Shown here piece by piece: positions 34,849 to 43,606 of a stretch of 58,509 nucleotides of DNA; the stretch's first letter is position 1, and each line of letters starts with the position of its first letter. A program made the translations under genes and the position numbers. This DNA comes from Deltaproteobacteria bacterium (GTDB taxonomy: Bacteria > Desulfobacterota > Dissulfuribacteria > Dissulfuribacterales > QOAL01): contig JALVJO010000154.1 in assembly GCA_027028245.1 (NCBI GenBank), forward strand, positions 1 through 58,509, read 5' to 3'. The notes beneath the pieces are model-generated. The model was not told where the DNA came from. It did not search any database and saw only the letters and a list, made by a program, of their open reading frames with translations.

Positions 34849-35805
34849 ATGTATGTTTATTTGCCGATTGCTTTAACCAGTGTAAGTCTCTGGCTGGTAG
34901 TGGGCCTGGGGCTGCTGGTCGGGCTCTTATCCGGTCTGTTCGGGGTCGGAGGGGGGTTTCTCATGACTCCTCTCCTGATGATGATAGGAATACCGCCCAC
35001 AGTGGCTGCAGCCACGGATGCCAACCAGATCGTGGCTGCATCTGCCTCCGGTACCCTGGCGCACTGGAGACTTGGGAACGTGGATTTCAAGATGGGACTC
35101 CTGCTCCTGGTGGGAGGTTTCACAGGCGGTGCCCTTGGAGTTCATGTCATCAAGGTACTGCGAGCTACAGGAGGAGCTGATTTTCTCATCAAGATGACCT
35201 ATGTGATCATGCTCGGTGTTGTGGGCACCTTCATGTTTTTCGAAAGCCTTAATGCCCTCAAAAAGCAGAAGGCCCAGGCCAATCTTTCCGAGGCGGAACT
35301 TGCAGCAGCGGAAGAAAAGAAAAAGGCCAAGGCAGCCAAGGCCAAGAAGGGCTTGCTCTCTTCACTGCCTTTCCAGATCCACTTTGAAAAATCAGGCGTG
35401 ACCCATTCTGCAATACTACCCGTGGGACTTGGCATCTTTGTGGGTGTCCTTGCAGCTATTATGGGTGTCGGCGGCGGGTTCCTGATGGTTCCGGTCATGA
35501 TATATCTTCTCAGGATGCCCATGCACGTGGTGGTCGGCACAAGTCTTTTCCAGATCATGTTTACCTGCGTAGAGGTAACATTTCTCCAGGCCTATCAGAA
35601 CCACACCGTGGATATCATACTTGCCATTCTGCTTCTGGCAGGTTCCACAATCGGGGCCCAGATAGGTACCAAGCTCGGGAAAAAGCTTCACGGCGATCAG
35701 CTCAAGATTCTGCTGGCCATCATTGTCCTTGGTGTCACAGTGAAGATGATTCTCGGCCTGATACTTGAACCATCCTTGTTACTGGCACACGGAGGAGGGC
35801 ACTGA
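34849..35805 (+). CDS. TauE/SafE family exporter, second copy
   Basis: Inner-membrane permease of 318 residues, the more common TauE/SafE size. The two half-repeats are clear: GLLSGLFGVGGGFLMTPLLM near residue 25 and AAIMGVGGGFLMVPVMIY near residue 205. An Ala/Lys-rich cytosolic loop (about 145-170) separates them. It lacks the periplasmic head of the copy at 26527. The family exports sulfite or organosulfur anions. An AGGAGGG site precedes the ATG; the next gene starts two bases after the stop. The pairing with a TIGR02186-type gene is known for this family. Confidence 0.9.
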   Translation: MYVYLPIALTSVSLWLVVGLGLLVGLLSGLFGVGGGFLMTPLLMMIGIPPTVAAATDANQIVAASASGTLAHWRLGNVDFKMGLLLLVGGFTGGALGVHVIKVLRATGGADFLIKMTYVIMLGVVGTFMFFESLNALKKQKAQANLSEAELAAAEEKKKAKAAKAKKGLLSSLPFQIHFEKSGVTHSAILPVGLGIFVGVLAAIMGVGGGFLMVPVMIYLLRMPMHVVVGTSLFQIMFTCVEVTFLQAYQNHTVDIILAILLLAGSTIGAQIGTKLGKKLHGDQLKILLAIIVLGVTVKMILGLILEPSLLLAHGGGH

Positions 35806-35807
35806 TC

Positions 35808-36587
35808 ATGACAAAGCTTAAAAGAATCACTAAGTACTTTGGTGCGCTGTTTGCTGTTCTTGCCCTTGGTATGTTCATAAGCTCTCAGGCCCTGGCCCTT
35901 ACCTGCAAGGTTACGCCGGCCAAGATTCCCATAAGCCTGGGATACCACGGCACCAAGGTAAAGATAACAGGCGAGGGACTCCAGGCGCCGGATCTTATCG
36001 TCCAGATACATTCGCCTCCAGGTGAAGAACACCTGAAATACAAGGGCAAGGCAGGAGGCATTTTCTGGATGAAGCTCGGCACCATGACCTTTGAAAACGT
36101 ACCAGGTGTATACCTTGTCTATTCAACCAGGGATACCCACGAGCTTCTGTCTCCGGAAAAATGTGCAGAACTTTCCATAGGATTTGATTCCCTGAAGAAC
36201 AAGGCGGAGATCAAAAGCACTTTGAAGAACCTGGACAGGGATAAATGGCTCAAGGAGTTCATGAAGTTTAAAAAAGAGGAACATCTCTACCTGGAAAAGT
36301 CAGGTGTTGTAAAGGTTGATCAGGCCAACCAGACCTATGAACTGGAAATAGATTGGCCTTTTGAGGCTCCTCCCGGGGAATATGACGTTGAGGTCTTTGC
36401 CGTAAAGGATCAGCAGGTAATTGATAAGGCAGAGGCCAAGATAAAGGATCAGAGGGTTGGAATTGAAGAGATCCTTTCCCACATGGCCTTCGAAAGACCG
36501 GCACTTTATGGTATCATTGCACTGGTTGTTGCCATCATCGCCGGATTTGGTGTGGGCATGATATTCAAAGGGGGTGGAGCACACTAA
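35808..36587 (+). CDS. TIGR02186-like membrane-anchored periplasmic protein
   Basis: A 259-residue protein: signal peptide (about 1-30, ending ALALTCKV), a periplasmic beta-rich domain (32-230) and one C-terminal transmembrane helix (ALYGIIALVVAIIAGFGVG). The stretch SLGYHGTKVKITGEGLQAPD and the WMKLG...VPGVYLVYS region fit the PF09608/TIGR02186 family, whose genes sit next to TauE/SafE permeases. Its function is unknown, but linkage suggests a partner in sulfur-anion export. It begins two bases after the TauE stop, so translation is probably coupled. Confidence 0.83.
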   Translation: MTKLKRITKYFGALFAVLALGMFISSQALALTCKVTPAKIPISLGYHGTKVKITGEGLQAPDLIVQIHSPPGEEHLKYKGKAGGIFWMKLGTMTFENVPGVYLVYSTRDTHELLSPEKCAELSIGFDSLKNKAEIKSTLKNLDRDKWLKEFMKFKKEEHLYLEKSGVVKVDQANQTYELEIDWPFEAPPGEYDVEVFAVKDQQVIDKAEAKIKDQRVGIEEILSHMAFERPALYGIIALVVAIIAGFGVGMIFKGGGAH

Positions 36588-36630
36588 GCTTAGTTTTCAG
36601 GTTAATGCCTGATCTTCCGAATCCTCGTCC

Positions 36631-36672
36631 AGCCCCTGCCTTGCTGCATACTTAAGAAGGCCGGGGCTTTTT
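36631..36672 (+). terminator. Rho-independent terminator after TIGR02186-like gene
   Basis: AGCCCCTGCCTT pairs with AAGGCCGGGGCT with one mismatch, loop of about 12 bases, then TTTTTATTT. Confidence 0.78.
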
Positions 36673-36840
36673 ATTTCAGGCAATCAGCCCGAAATTTCAT
36701 GGAGTCTGCAGTGCTGTCAGGGGTTGAATTTCGAATATATATCTATTTTCCTTAGGTCCTGCAGCTTCGGCAAATTTACGTGCAGCAAAAGGCTTTCGGC
36801 CCTCATAATCAGTTGTATTGTAAGCGGAGAAAAAACAGAA

Positions 36841-39429
36841 GTGGCATTTTTACAAGGAATATTTGAGAAGATAAAGGGCGGCCTGAGGGCTGGTCAGGCT
36901 CAGCGGGAAGAATCCATAAAGGTCAAGTTCGAACAGTTCAAGAAGGTTCTCAGTTCCAACCAGGCTGCTCTTGAAATAATTGCCGACATGGGGGAGAAGC
37001 TCAGCGGGGATTACATATTCGACCGGCGCTATATTGAAGAATCATATGAAAAGCTTTCAGAGGCGGTTTTAAAGAGCGTTAATGCCCTTAATGCCCTGTG
37101 CGATAATAAATACAAGGATCTTTACGGGGTTTACGACAGGGTTACCAGGCATCTTGTAGAGATCCTGAAGCAGAGGGAAGACAGGAACGGGCCACCTGTC
37201 ATATTGCTCAAGGCCGTTACCAGGGCGCATAATGCAGTGGTGGGAGGCAAGGCAAAACACCTGGCCAGGATAATCAGGGACCTGGCACTGCCTGTCCCCG
37301 ACGGGTTTGTCATAACCACCAGGGCATATCACGACGTCATTGCTTACAGCGGTCTGGCACCCTCCATAGACAGACTCGAAGGCCTTATCGCATCCCCGGT
37401 GGTGGACCATGAAGAAATAGAAAATCTCCGCAGGGACGTACAAGGCAGAATTGGTAAGCTGGAACCGCCTCCCCGCCTGCTGGATGCCATTGCAGAAGCC
37501 CTTGATCTCATGGATCTGGGCAGTATGGACAGACCTTATATGGCTGTCAGAAGCAGTGCACAGGAAGAGGACATGGATTTTTCCTTTGCCGGACAGTTTG
37601 ATACTGTTCTCAACGTCCGGGCACGGCCCCTGGACATATTCCTTGCCTACAGAAAGGTCATGGCAAGTCTCTTCGGAAAACACGTAATCGAATACAGAAG
37701 GACAATCTTTGAAGGCGAAGGGCAGATGTCTATTGCCGCCCTATGTCAGCTTATGGTGGATGCCAGGAGCAGCGGGGTCCTTTTTACCATTGATCCCCTG
37801 GATTCTCACTCGGAAGACATGGTAATTGTGGGAAACTGGGGACAGGGAGAGGCTGTTGTAGACGGAAAGATGCCTACAGACACCTTCCGTGTCTCCAGGA
37901 AGAACGGACTCAAGATCGCAAGCCGCGAGATAAACAGGAAAAAGGAGGCCCTTTATCTCAGCCTTGCCGGAGGGCTGGAAAAAAGGGAAGTTCCGGAAGA
38001 AATGCAGAAACAACCCTGTTTGACGGATGAAGAGGTTCTGAAGCTTGCTGAGATGGGATTGAGGCTTGAAAATTATTTCAAGCGGCCCCAGGATGTGGAG
38101 TGGGTCGTGGACCAAAGGGATGATCTGCTCATTCTTCAATCCAGGGAGCTTCTTGTGAAAGAACAGGATCATATAGAAAGGGAGCTTCTGGATCTGGAGG
38201 ATAAATACGAGGTCATCTCAAGCGGCGTGGGCCTTACTGCCCAGCAGGGAATCGGCTGCGGACCAGTCAAGATAGCAAGAACCATAAAGGATCTTGATAA
38301 TATTCCGGAAGGCGCTGTACTCGTGAGCCCCAGGGACATGTCCAATTTTGTCCAGGTGATGAAAAAGGTCTCTGCCATTGTTACTGAGGTGGGTACACCT
38401 GTCAGCCACATGGCAACCATCTGCAGGGAGCTCGGCGTGCCATGCCTGGTTAATGTAAGCGGCATATTGTCAAAGGTGCATGACGGCATGGAAATCACTG
38501 TGGATGCCGAGGACCAGAAGATTTACAAGGGAAAGGTCAGGGAGCTTCTGATCTACAGGAATTCCAGGTCAATGAACGTGTTCGAATCCAGGGATTTCAG
38601 GCTCTTGAGGAGACTCCTGGACGCAGTTGCCCCCCTTAACCTGGTGGATCCCCTGATAGAAGAGTTCCGCATGGAAAACTGCGAAACCTACCACGATATT
38701 CTGAGATTCATTCACGAAAAGGCGGTTCAGGAGCTCATTGAGATAGGAAAAGACGAAAAAAGGCTCCTTAAGGGCAACATAACAAAGCGTCTCGAGCTGC
38801 CCATCCCTGCAGGGATACTGTGCGTTGACCTTGGAGGCGGGATTTCAAGTGATGCACCTGATGATCACTGCGAATTGAAACATATTACGTCCATTCCCTT
38901 CAGGGCACTGCTCAAGGGGATGACCGCTCCCGGGATATGGCATACCACAGTCATGGATGTCAGCTTTAAGGACATGGTATCAAGCATGCTGAATGCGCCC
39001 ACCGATGCCCTGGATGGTCAGTACTCCGGACACAACATAGCAATAATAACCAGGGAATATGTGAACTTGAGTCTCAGGTTCGGTTATCATTTCAATATCG
39101 TAGATGCCTACTGCAGTGATTTTCCAAGAGATAACCATATATATTTCAGGTTTCTTGGAGGGGCCACAGACCTAACCAAGAGGTCCAGGCGGGCAAGGTT
39201 AATTGCAGAGATACTCAAGGCCTATGACCTGAACGTCAAGACCAAGGGGGATGTGGTCACTGCCAGGATGGGCAACATGCAGAGGAAGGACATGGAATAC
39301 ATTCTTGAGATTCTCGGCAAGCTCATAGGCTTCACCAGGCAGCTTGATGTTCACATGGAAAGCGATGTGCAAGTGCAGAGGTATCTGGAGGCCTTTCTAA
39401 GGGGAGAATATGACGTGGCACTGCATTGA
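36841..39429 (+). CDS. PEP-synthase-like protein 3
   Basis: Third paralogue of the 20090 and 22615 genes, 862 residues from a GTG at 36841 (GGAGA ten bases upstream). The open frame reaches back to 36724, but those codons have no counterpart in the paralogues. Order: helical head (1-125), ATP-grasp domain with AVRSSAQEEDMDFSFAGQF near 236, swivelling domain with His523 in TPVSHMATICRE, then the shared C-terminal domain: CETYHDI, VDLGGG, IPFRALLKG, YHFNIVD and NHIYFRFLGG. It is 11 kb from the other two copies, at the other end of the TauE/SLC13 block. Likely monocistronic. Confidence 0.82.
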   Translation: MAFLQGIFEKIKGGLRAGQAQREESIKVKFEQFKKVLSSNQAALEIIADMGEKLSGDYIFDRRYIEESYEKLSEAVLKSVNALNALCDNKYKDLYGVYDRVTRHLVEILKQREDRNGPPVILLKAVTRAHNAVVGGKAKHLARIIRDLALPVPDGFVITTRAYHDVIAYSGLAPSIDRLEGLIASPVVDHEEIENLRRDVQGRIGKLEPPPRLLDAIAEALDLMDLGSMDRPYMAVRSSAQEEDMDFSFAGQFDTVLNVRARPLDIFLAYRKVMASLFGKHVIEYRRTIFEGEGQMSIAALCQLMVDARSSGVLFTIDPLDSHSEDMVIVGNWGQGEAVVDGKMPTDTFRVSRKNGLKIASREINRKKEALYLSLAGGLEKREVPEEMQKQPCLTDEEVLKLAEMGLRLENYFKRPQDVEWVVDQRDDLLILQSRELLVKEQDHIERELLDLEDKYEVISSGVGLTAQQGIGCGPVKIARTIKDLDNIPEGAVLVSPRDMSNFVQVMKKVSAIVTEVGTPVSHMATICRELGVPCLVNVSGILSKVHDGMEITVDAEDQKIYKGKVRELLIYRNSRSMNVFESRDFRLLRRLLDAVAPLNLVDPLIEEFRMENCETYHDILRFIHEKAVQELIEIGKDEKRLLKGNITKRLELPIPAGILCVDLGGGISSDAPDDHCELKHITSIPFRALLKGMTAPGIWHTTVMDVSFKDMVSSMLNAPTDALDGQYSGHNIAIITREYVNLSLRFGYHFNIVDAYCSDFPRDNHIYFRFLGGATDLTKRSRRARLIAEILKAYDLNVKTKGDVVTARMGNMQRKDMEYILEILGKLIGFTRQLDVHMESDVQVQRYLEAFLRGEYDVALH

Positions 39430-39593
39430 TAGGTGGGGATGAGTAGAGTTTTTCTCAAATATGTGGTAGAGAATTCTAAGTTCACGAGTTGAGAGGGTGA
39501 GGCAGGCATGGGTTTACGGCTGCCATGACTGCAGGATGCTTTGTCAGATCCAGGGAACATCCGGAAAATATCTTATCAGGCAGGAGAAATATC

Positions 39594-39980
39594 ATGACAG
39601 AAACACAAGCCCGGCCCATTCGTCTCATAATCATAGACGACGAGCCCATAGTCGGCAGAAGACTTAAACAGGTTTTTGGTAAAATGGGTTTTGACGTGGA
39701 AATCTTTACCAACTCTCTTGCCGCTGTCCAGTTCATGGAAAAGAATCCTTTCGATATCGTGGTAACCGATTTCAAGATGGAGGAACTGGACGGGATGGAA
39801 GTCCTGAGGGAGGCAAGAAGGATCAACCCAAGTGCAAGGGTCATCATAATTACCGGGTATGCAAAGCCTGAAACCGCCAAGGAAGCCTTCAAAAACGGCG
39901 TCTTTGATTTTATGGTAAAACCCTTCAGGCTTGAGGAACTGAAGGAGGCAGTCCTGAGGGCGGCAAAAGCAGAAACCTAA
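39594..39980 (+). CDS. Single-domain response regulator (CheY-like)
   Basis: Receiver domain only, 128 residues from the ATG at 39594 (AGGAGA six bases upstream). Acidic pocket IIDDEP, phospho-acceptor Asp in DIVVTDFKMEELDG, Thr in IITGYAK and Lys in MVKPF are all present. Without an output domain it probably acts by protein contact or in a phosphorelay, with the kinases of the next genes as candidate partners. Its stop codon is inside the left end of a repeat element (39976). Confidence 0.9.
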   Translation: MTETQARPIRLIIIDDEPIVGRRLKQVFGKMGFDVEIFTNSLAAVQFMEKNPFDIVVTDFKMEELDGMEVLREARRINPSARVIIITGYAKPETAKEAFKNGVFDFMVKPFRLEELKEAVLRAAKAET

Positions 39981-40120
39981 ATCCTGCTTCTGGAATGCGA
40001 GGCAAAAATATCTGATGGTGAATTCAACCAAAAAGTGAAACTTGCCCGCCAAGTATTCAACAAGAACTTTGCTGATTTCCATTGCATTCGGCATGCAGGA
40101 TTTAGGAGAAACCTAAATCC
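39976..40120. repeat. CCTAAATCC-bounded repeat element, MITE-like
   Basis: CCTAAATCCTGC at 39976-39987 is inverted as GCAGGATTTAGG at 40095-40106; GAATGC near 39993 is matched by GCATTC near 40084. The 14-mer AGAAACCTAAATCC occurs directly at 39971-39984 and 40107-40120. The right end makes a hairpin GGATTTAGG-N5-CCTAAATCC. It fills most of the gap between the CheY-like gene and the convergent regulator gene, and may serve as a terminator. Confidence 0.5.
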
Positions 40121-40131
40121 GAACAGGCTGT

Positions 40132-41541
40132 CTATTTTTTGTCTCCTTCCTTCATCCTGTCTGTGCTTATGTTCATCTTCCTTAGTTTGCGCCAAAGGGT
40201 AGTTCTTGAGATACCCAGTATCTTTGCCGTTTCTGTCTGGTTAAAACCCGTTTTCTTGTACACTTCGTAAATATAATCGAGTTCCATGTTTTTTAGGGGC
40301 GCAGCTGCCTTGTTTTTGGTCTCAGGCTCCCGTATGAGCCACAAATCCGGCGGCAGGTCATGGGCGGTGAGCTTCTTCTTGTGTGATAGTGCAACTGCCC
40401 TTTCCACCATGTGTTCCAGTTCCCGGCAGTTGCCAGGGAAGGGATATGACATGATTGCTTCCACGAAATCCCTGCCCACGGCCGGGGCCGCCTTTCCAAA
40501 TTTTTTTGCCGCCTTCCTGGCGAAATGGTTGGTCAATGCCGGTATGTCGCCTTTTCTGTCTCTGAGGGGAGGCAGTTCCAGGGTTACCACCTTGAGGCGA
40601 TAATAGAGGTCTTGTCTGAAGGCTCCTTCCTTGACCATCTTGTCCAGGTCGCGGTTGGTGGCGGCGATGAAGCGACAGTCTATCTTGACGGGCTTTGTCC
40701 CTCCCACCCGGAATATCTCGTTTTCCTGGAGCACCCTAAGGAGTTTTACCTGCATGGTAAGGGGCATTTCGCCTATCTCGTCCAGGAGCACTGTGCCCTT
40801 GGCGGCTGCCTCAAGGAGGCCCAGCTTGGTGGTGTTTGCACCGGTAAATGCCCCTTTTTCATGACCAAACAGCTCATTTGCAATGAGCTCCTCGGTAAAT
40901 GCCCCGCAGTTGAAGGACATGAACGGCCCAGAATTTCTCTTGCTGTGCATGTGAAGCGCCCTGGCAACAAGTTCTTTGCCCGTGCCTGTCTCGCCCTTTA
41001 TGAGTACATTGCAGTCCAGAGGGCCCACCTGTTTTATCGTCTTGAAAATCTTAAGCATTTCAGACGTGGTCCCGATGATTTCTCCTAGGCGGCCGTCCTT
41101 TCTTATCTTTTCAATAATCTGGTCCTTTTGCTTCCGGCTGATGAGAAAATGTTTTGCATCAGAGATCGTCTTTCGCAGTTCTGCCAGGGAAAAGGGCTTT
41201 GCAAGATAGTAGAATGCCCCCTTCTTGGTGGCCTTCACGGCTTGGTCTATGGAAGGGTATCCGGTAATCAGGATTATAGCTGCATGGGGAGCCAGTGCCT
41301 TGATCCTGTTCATGAGGTCGATGCCGTCTGCATCCTTTAGCCTGATATCAGATATCACTATATCAGGGGGTTGCTGTTTTACAGCCTCAAGTGCCTCGGA
41401 AGCCATGATAAACCCCCGGACAGTAGAGTCATGTTCAGAGGCCTTCAGTGCTCTGACCAGACGCTGAACAGTAATATCTTCGTCGTCTATAATGTATATG
41501 AGAAAAGAAGTTTCTGTTTTTTCAGTCCGGCCCTTTTTCAA
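40132..41541 (-). CDS. Sigma-54-dependent response regulator, NtrC family
   Basis: Transcription activator of 469 residues. Receiver domain (10-130): IIDDED, Asp in DIVISDIRLKDADG, Lys in LAKPF. AAA+ domain (150-390): Walker A GETGTGKELVARALH, GAFTGA loop that contacts sigma-54 and DEIGEM. C-terminal Fis-type helix-turn-helix (425-460): GFNQTETAKILGISRTTLW. Its ATG overlaps the TGA of the upstream histidine kinase by four bases (ATGA), so they form a cognate pair. The TGTTTC-N5-GAAACA sites before the sigma-54 promoter at 34117 are a possible target, 6 kb away; that link is inference. Confidence 0.95.
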   Translation of the reverse strand: MKKGRTEKTETSFLIYIIDDEDITVQRLVRALKASEHDSTVRGFIMASEALEAVKQQPPDIVISDIRLKDADGIDLMNRIKALAPHAAIILITGYPSIDQAVKATKKGAFYYLAKPFSLAELRKTISDAKHFLISRKQKDQIIEKIRKDGRLGEIIGTTSEMLKIFKTIKQVGPLDCNVLIKGETGTGKELVARALHMHSKRNSGPFMSFNCGAFTEELIANELFGHEKGAFTGANTTKLGLLEAAAKGTVLLDEIGEMPLTMQVKLLRVLQENEIFRVGGTKPVKIDCRFIAATNRDLDKMVKEGAFRQDLYYRLKVVTLELPPLRDRKGDIPALTNHFARKAAKKFGKAAPAVGRDFVEAIMSYPFPGNCRELEHMVERAVALSHKKKLTAHDLPPDLWLIREPETKNKAAAPLKNMELDYIYEVYKKTGFNQTETAKILGISRTTLWRKLRKMNISTDRMKEGDKK

Positions 41542-43022
41542 TTTTCAGCATCCTTCTCATCGACACCTGTATTATCAGCCAGGGGCAGCTCTATAATGAC
41601 TGTCGTGCCCTTTCCTTCCTCGCTCTGGATCTTGATGTTCCCCTTGTGGGCCTTTATGATTCCGTAACTGACGGAAAGACCCAGTCCGGTACCATCCTTT
41701 TTTGTGGTAAAGAATGGTTCCAGGATGTGTTCCAGAACATTTTTGGGAATGCCCGGGCCGGTATCCTTGACGGACAGCAGGATTTTTTTGTTTTTCTTGT
41801 CGACCTCCAGGGCAATCTCCAGGCTTCCGCCTTCTCCCATGGCCTGAACCGCGTTTAGGATAATATTAACAAGCACCTGCTGCAACTGGTTGGGATTTCC
41901 TATGACAAAGGCCATACCCTTCTTGCAAGAGGATTTGACCTTGGTATGGGTGATCTTAAGTTCGTTTTTCAGGAGGGCAAAGGTATTTTCAACCAGATCT
42001 GCCACGTCTATCTTTTCACGGATAGCGGCCTTTTTCATCCTGGAAAACTGGAGGAGGTTGTGCACGATTTCCCTGGCCCGTTCAGTCTGTACCAGGATAT
42101 CCCTGATGAATTCCTCTCTCTCCTCAGGGCTCATGTTTTCCATGTCTTCCAGTAATACTTCAGCAGTTAGGTTGATGTTGTTTAGGGGATTGTTTATTTC
42201 ATGTGCGATTCCTGCTGTGACCTTTCCTATGGCAGCAAGTTTTTCAGACTGAACCAGTTGCTGCTGCTTTGTCTCGATGGTGTCCAGCATCTTATTGATG
42301 GAACGGACAAGGCCGTCGCATTCCAGGCATTTTTTAGCAACCGGCTCCAATGGAATTGCACTTAATTCCCCGCTCATCACCTTTATTGCCTTTTTCCTAA
42401 CGTATTCTATGGGCTCCAGTATCCATTCTGCAAGGAACAGGCACAGCAGCAGACCAATGGGAATGGCTATCCAGAGGAGCAGGAAGGAGATTTCCTTGTA
42501 TCTCAGGACCTGGGCATCAAGGTGATCCTTCAATTTCTTGGTGGTGTCCAGGATTTCGCCCATGAGCTGATGTCCCTGCTCTCTAAGGGCCAGTTTTATG
42601 GTTTTGGCCTTTTCGTCCGGGACATTTCGCGAGGTTATCTTTTTCAGCAGGGCCTTGTATGCCTCTATTTCCCGGGGGGTATTTCGAAAATACTCGGAGC
42701 TGACGGGATCAAGTTCGGAAATCTGGTTTTCAAGCTTTACCAGTATGTTTTGTGCTTCCTCGAGTTCCTGAACGTTGGCGTAGAGGAGGAAATTCTTTTC
42801 CTTCTGGCGCACAAGCAGAATTTCCTGGGTGAGCACATCCAGAAGCTCCGCCAGTTCCATCTTGTCTTCCACCTTAGAAATAGAATAAATGGCAGCCAGG
42901 GAAGACAGGGCTGTCACTATAAATACAATGGCAAAGCTGTAGAAGAGCTTTACCTTAAGGGAACGCATGTAGCACTTAATGGGATGCTGATTCTTACATC
43001 CCTCAGGAACCAGACCTATCAT
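41538..43022 (-). CDS. Sensor histidine kinase, NtrB-like, with four-helix-bundle sensor
   Basis: Membrane kinase of 494 residues. One transmembrane helix near residues 25-45, a helical periplasmic sensor (about 50-180), a second membrane helix (182-205), HAMP-like linker, dimerisation domain with His in GIAHEINNPLNNI, and a HATPase domain with NAVQAMG, DTGPGIP and GTGLGLSV. The linker holds CLEC, a CxxC that could bind a metal or sense redox. It is the first gene of the pair with the sigma-54 activator. An extended -10 promoter lies just upstream. Confidence 0.93.
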   Translation of the reverse strand: MIGLVPEGCKNQHPIKCYMRSLKVKLFYSFAIVFIVTALSSLAAIYSISKVEDKMELAELLDVLTQEILLVRQKEKNFLLYANVQELEEAQNILVKLENQISELDPVSSEYFRNTPREIEAYKALLKKITSRNVPDEKAKTIKLALREQGHQLMGEILDTTKKLKDHLDAQVLRYKEISFLLLWIAIPIGLLLCLFLAEWILEPIEYVRKKAIKVMSGELSAIPLEPVAKKCLECDGLVRSINKMLDTIETKQQQLVQSEKLAAIGKVTAGIAHEINNPLNNINLTAEVLLEDMENMSPEEREEFIRDILVQTERAREIVHNLLQFSRMKKAAIREKIDVADLVENTFALLKNELKITHTKVKSSCKKGMAFVIGNPNQLQQVLVNIILNAVQAMGEGGSLEIALEVDKKNKKILLSVKDTGPGIPKNVLEHILEPFFTTKKDGTGLGLSVSYGIIKAHKGNIKIQSEEGKGTTVIIELPLADNTGVDEKDAEN

Positions 43023-43367
43023 TTTCCTCCGCCCATACCAATTTTTGGGACATTATATCACGTTATTTCCGGTAATGGACACGGAATGTGAAAAATTTTT
43101 TATTTTCAAGGCAATAGTATCCTAATCTTAACCCTGCCTGGACTGTCCAGTAAAAGGCCGGATTTGTTAGTTTTGCCGTGGACCAGCAAGGGTGCAAACG
43201 GACAGGGCCAAAGATGAATTACAAACGAATAAATAGATTACTAATTAACATCTTGTCATTTCTTAAATTCACTATCTTGGTGAAAGCGGATTTTTATAAT
43301 CTTTTGCCCCCTTTTGCCATGCAGGATTTAGTTGAAGAGGTATGATGAACGATTGCGCAAAGTGTTA
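43023..43367 (-). promoter_or_regulatory. Extended -10 promoter for the kinase-regulator operon, and upstream spacer
   Basis: On the minus strand, TGA directly precedes a consensus TATAAT (43052-43057), about 30 bases before the kinase ATG; no good -35 box is needed for an extended -10 promoter. The remaining 43061-43367 is noncoding; the only repeat-like item is GCATGCAGGATTTA near 43318, like the end of the 39976 element. No gene seen. Confidence 0.45.
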
Positions 43368-43593
43368 AGGGAGCATTCCCAGTTTGTCCCACATTTATGC
43401 CAATGGAAAGGAAGGGGTGTTTCTTGAAAGGTTTCACCACAAGGAAGCCAACTTCAGCCCCAGTCAAGTCGCTGAGATTGGCGTTGTCTGTATTCGAGAA
43501 GAATTTGAAATCTGCACAGCGGCTTGGTGAACCTTGAAAGAAATGCACCGTTCCTTGCCCTTCTTCGTCCAGGGACAAACCGGGAATGCTCCC
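43368..43593. mobile_element. MITE copy 1 (about 226 bp)
   Basis: Non-autonomous element with 22-base terminal inverted repeats: GGGAGCATTCCCAGTTTGTC.. at 43369-43390 is inverted at 43572-43593 with one mismatch. Flanks AAGTGTTA (43360-43367) and AAATGTAA (43594-43601) agree at 6 of 8 positions, consistent with a decayed 8-base target duplication. The interior matches, in opposite orientation, the copy at 50821-51056. The weak reading frame across it on the minus strand (43294-43626) arises from the element and is not a gene. Confidence 0.75.
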
Positions 43594-43606
43594 AAATGTA
43601 AATCCA

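Noticed and set aside
36724-36840. N-terminal extension of PEP-synthase-like protein 3
   Set aside because: Absent from the paralogues; GTG 36841 has a ribosome site.
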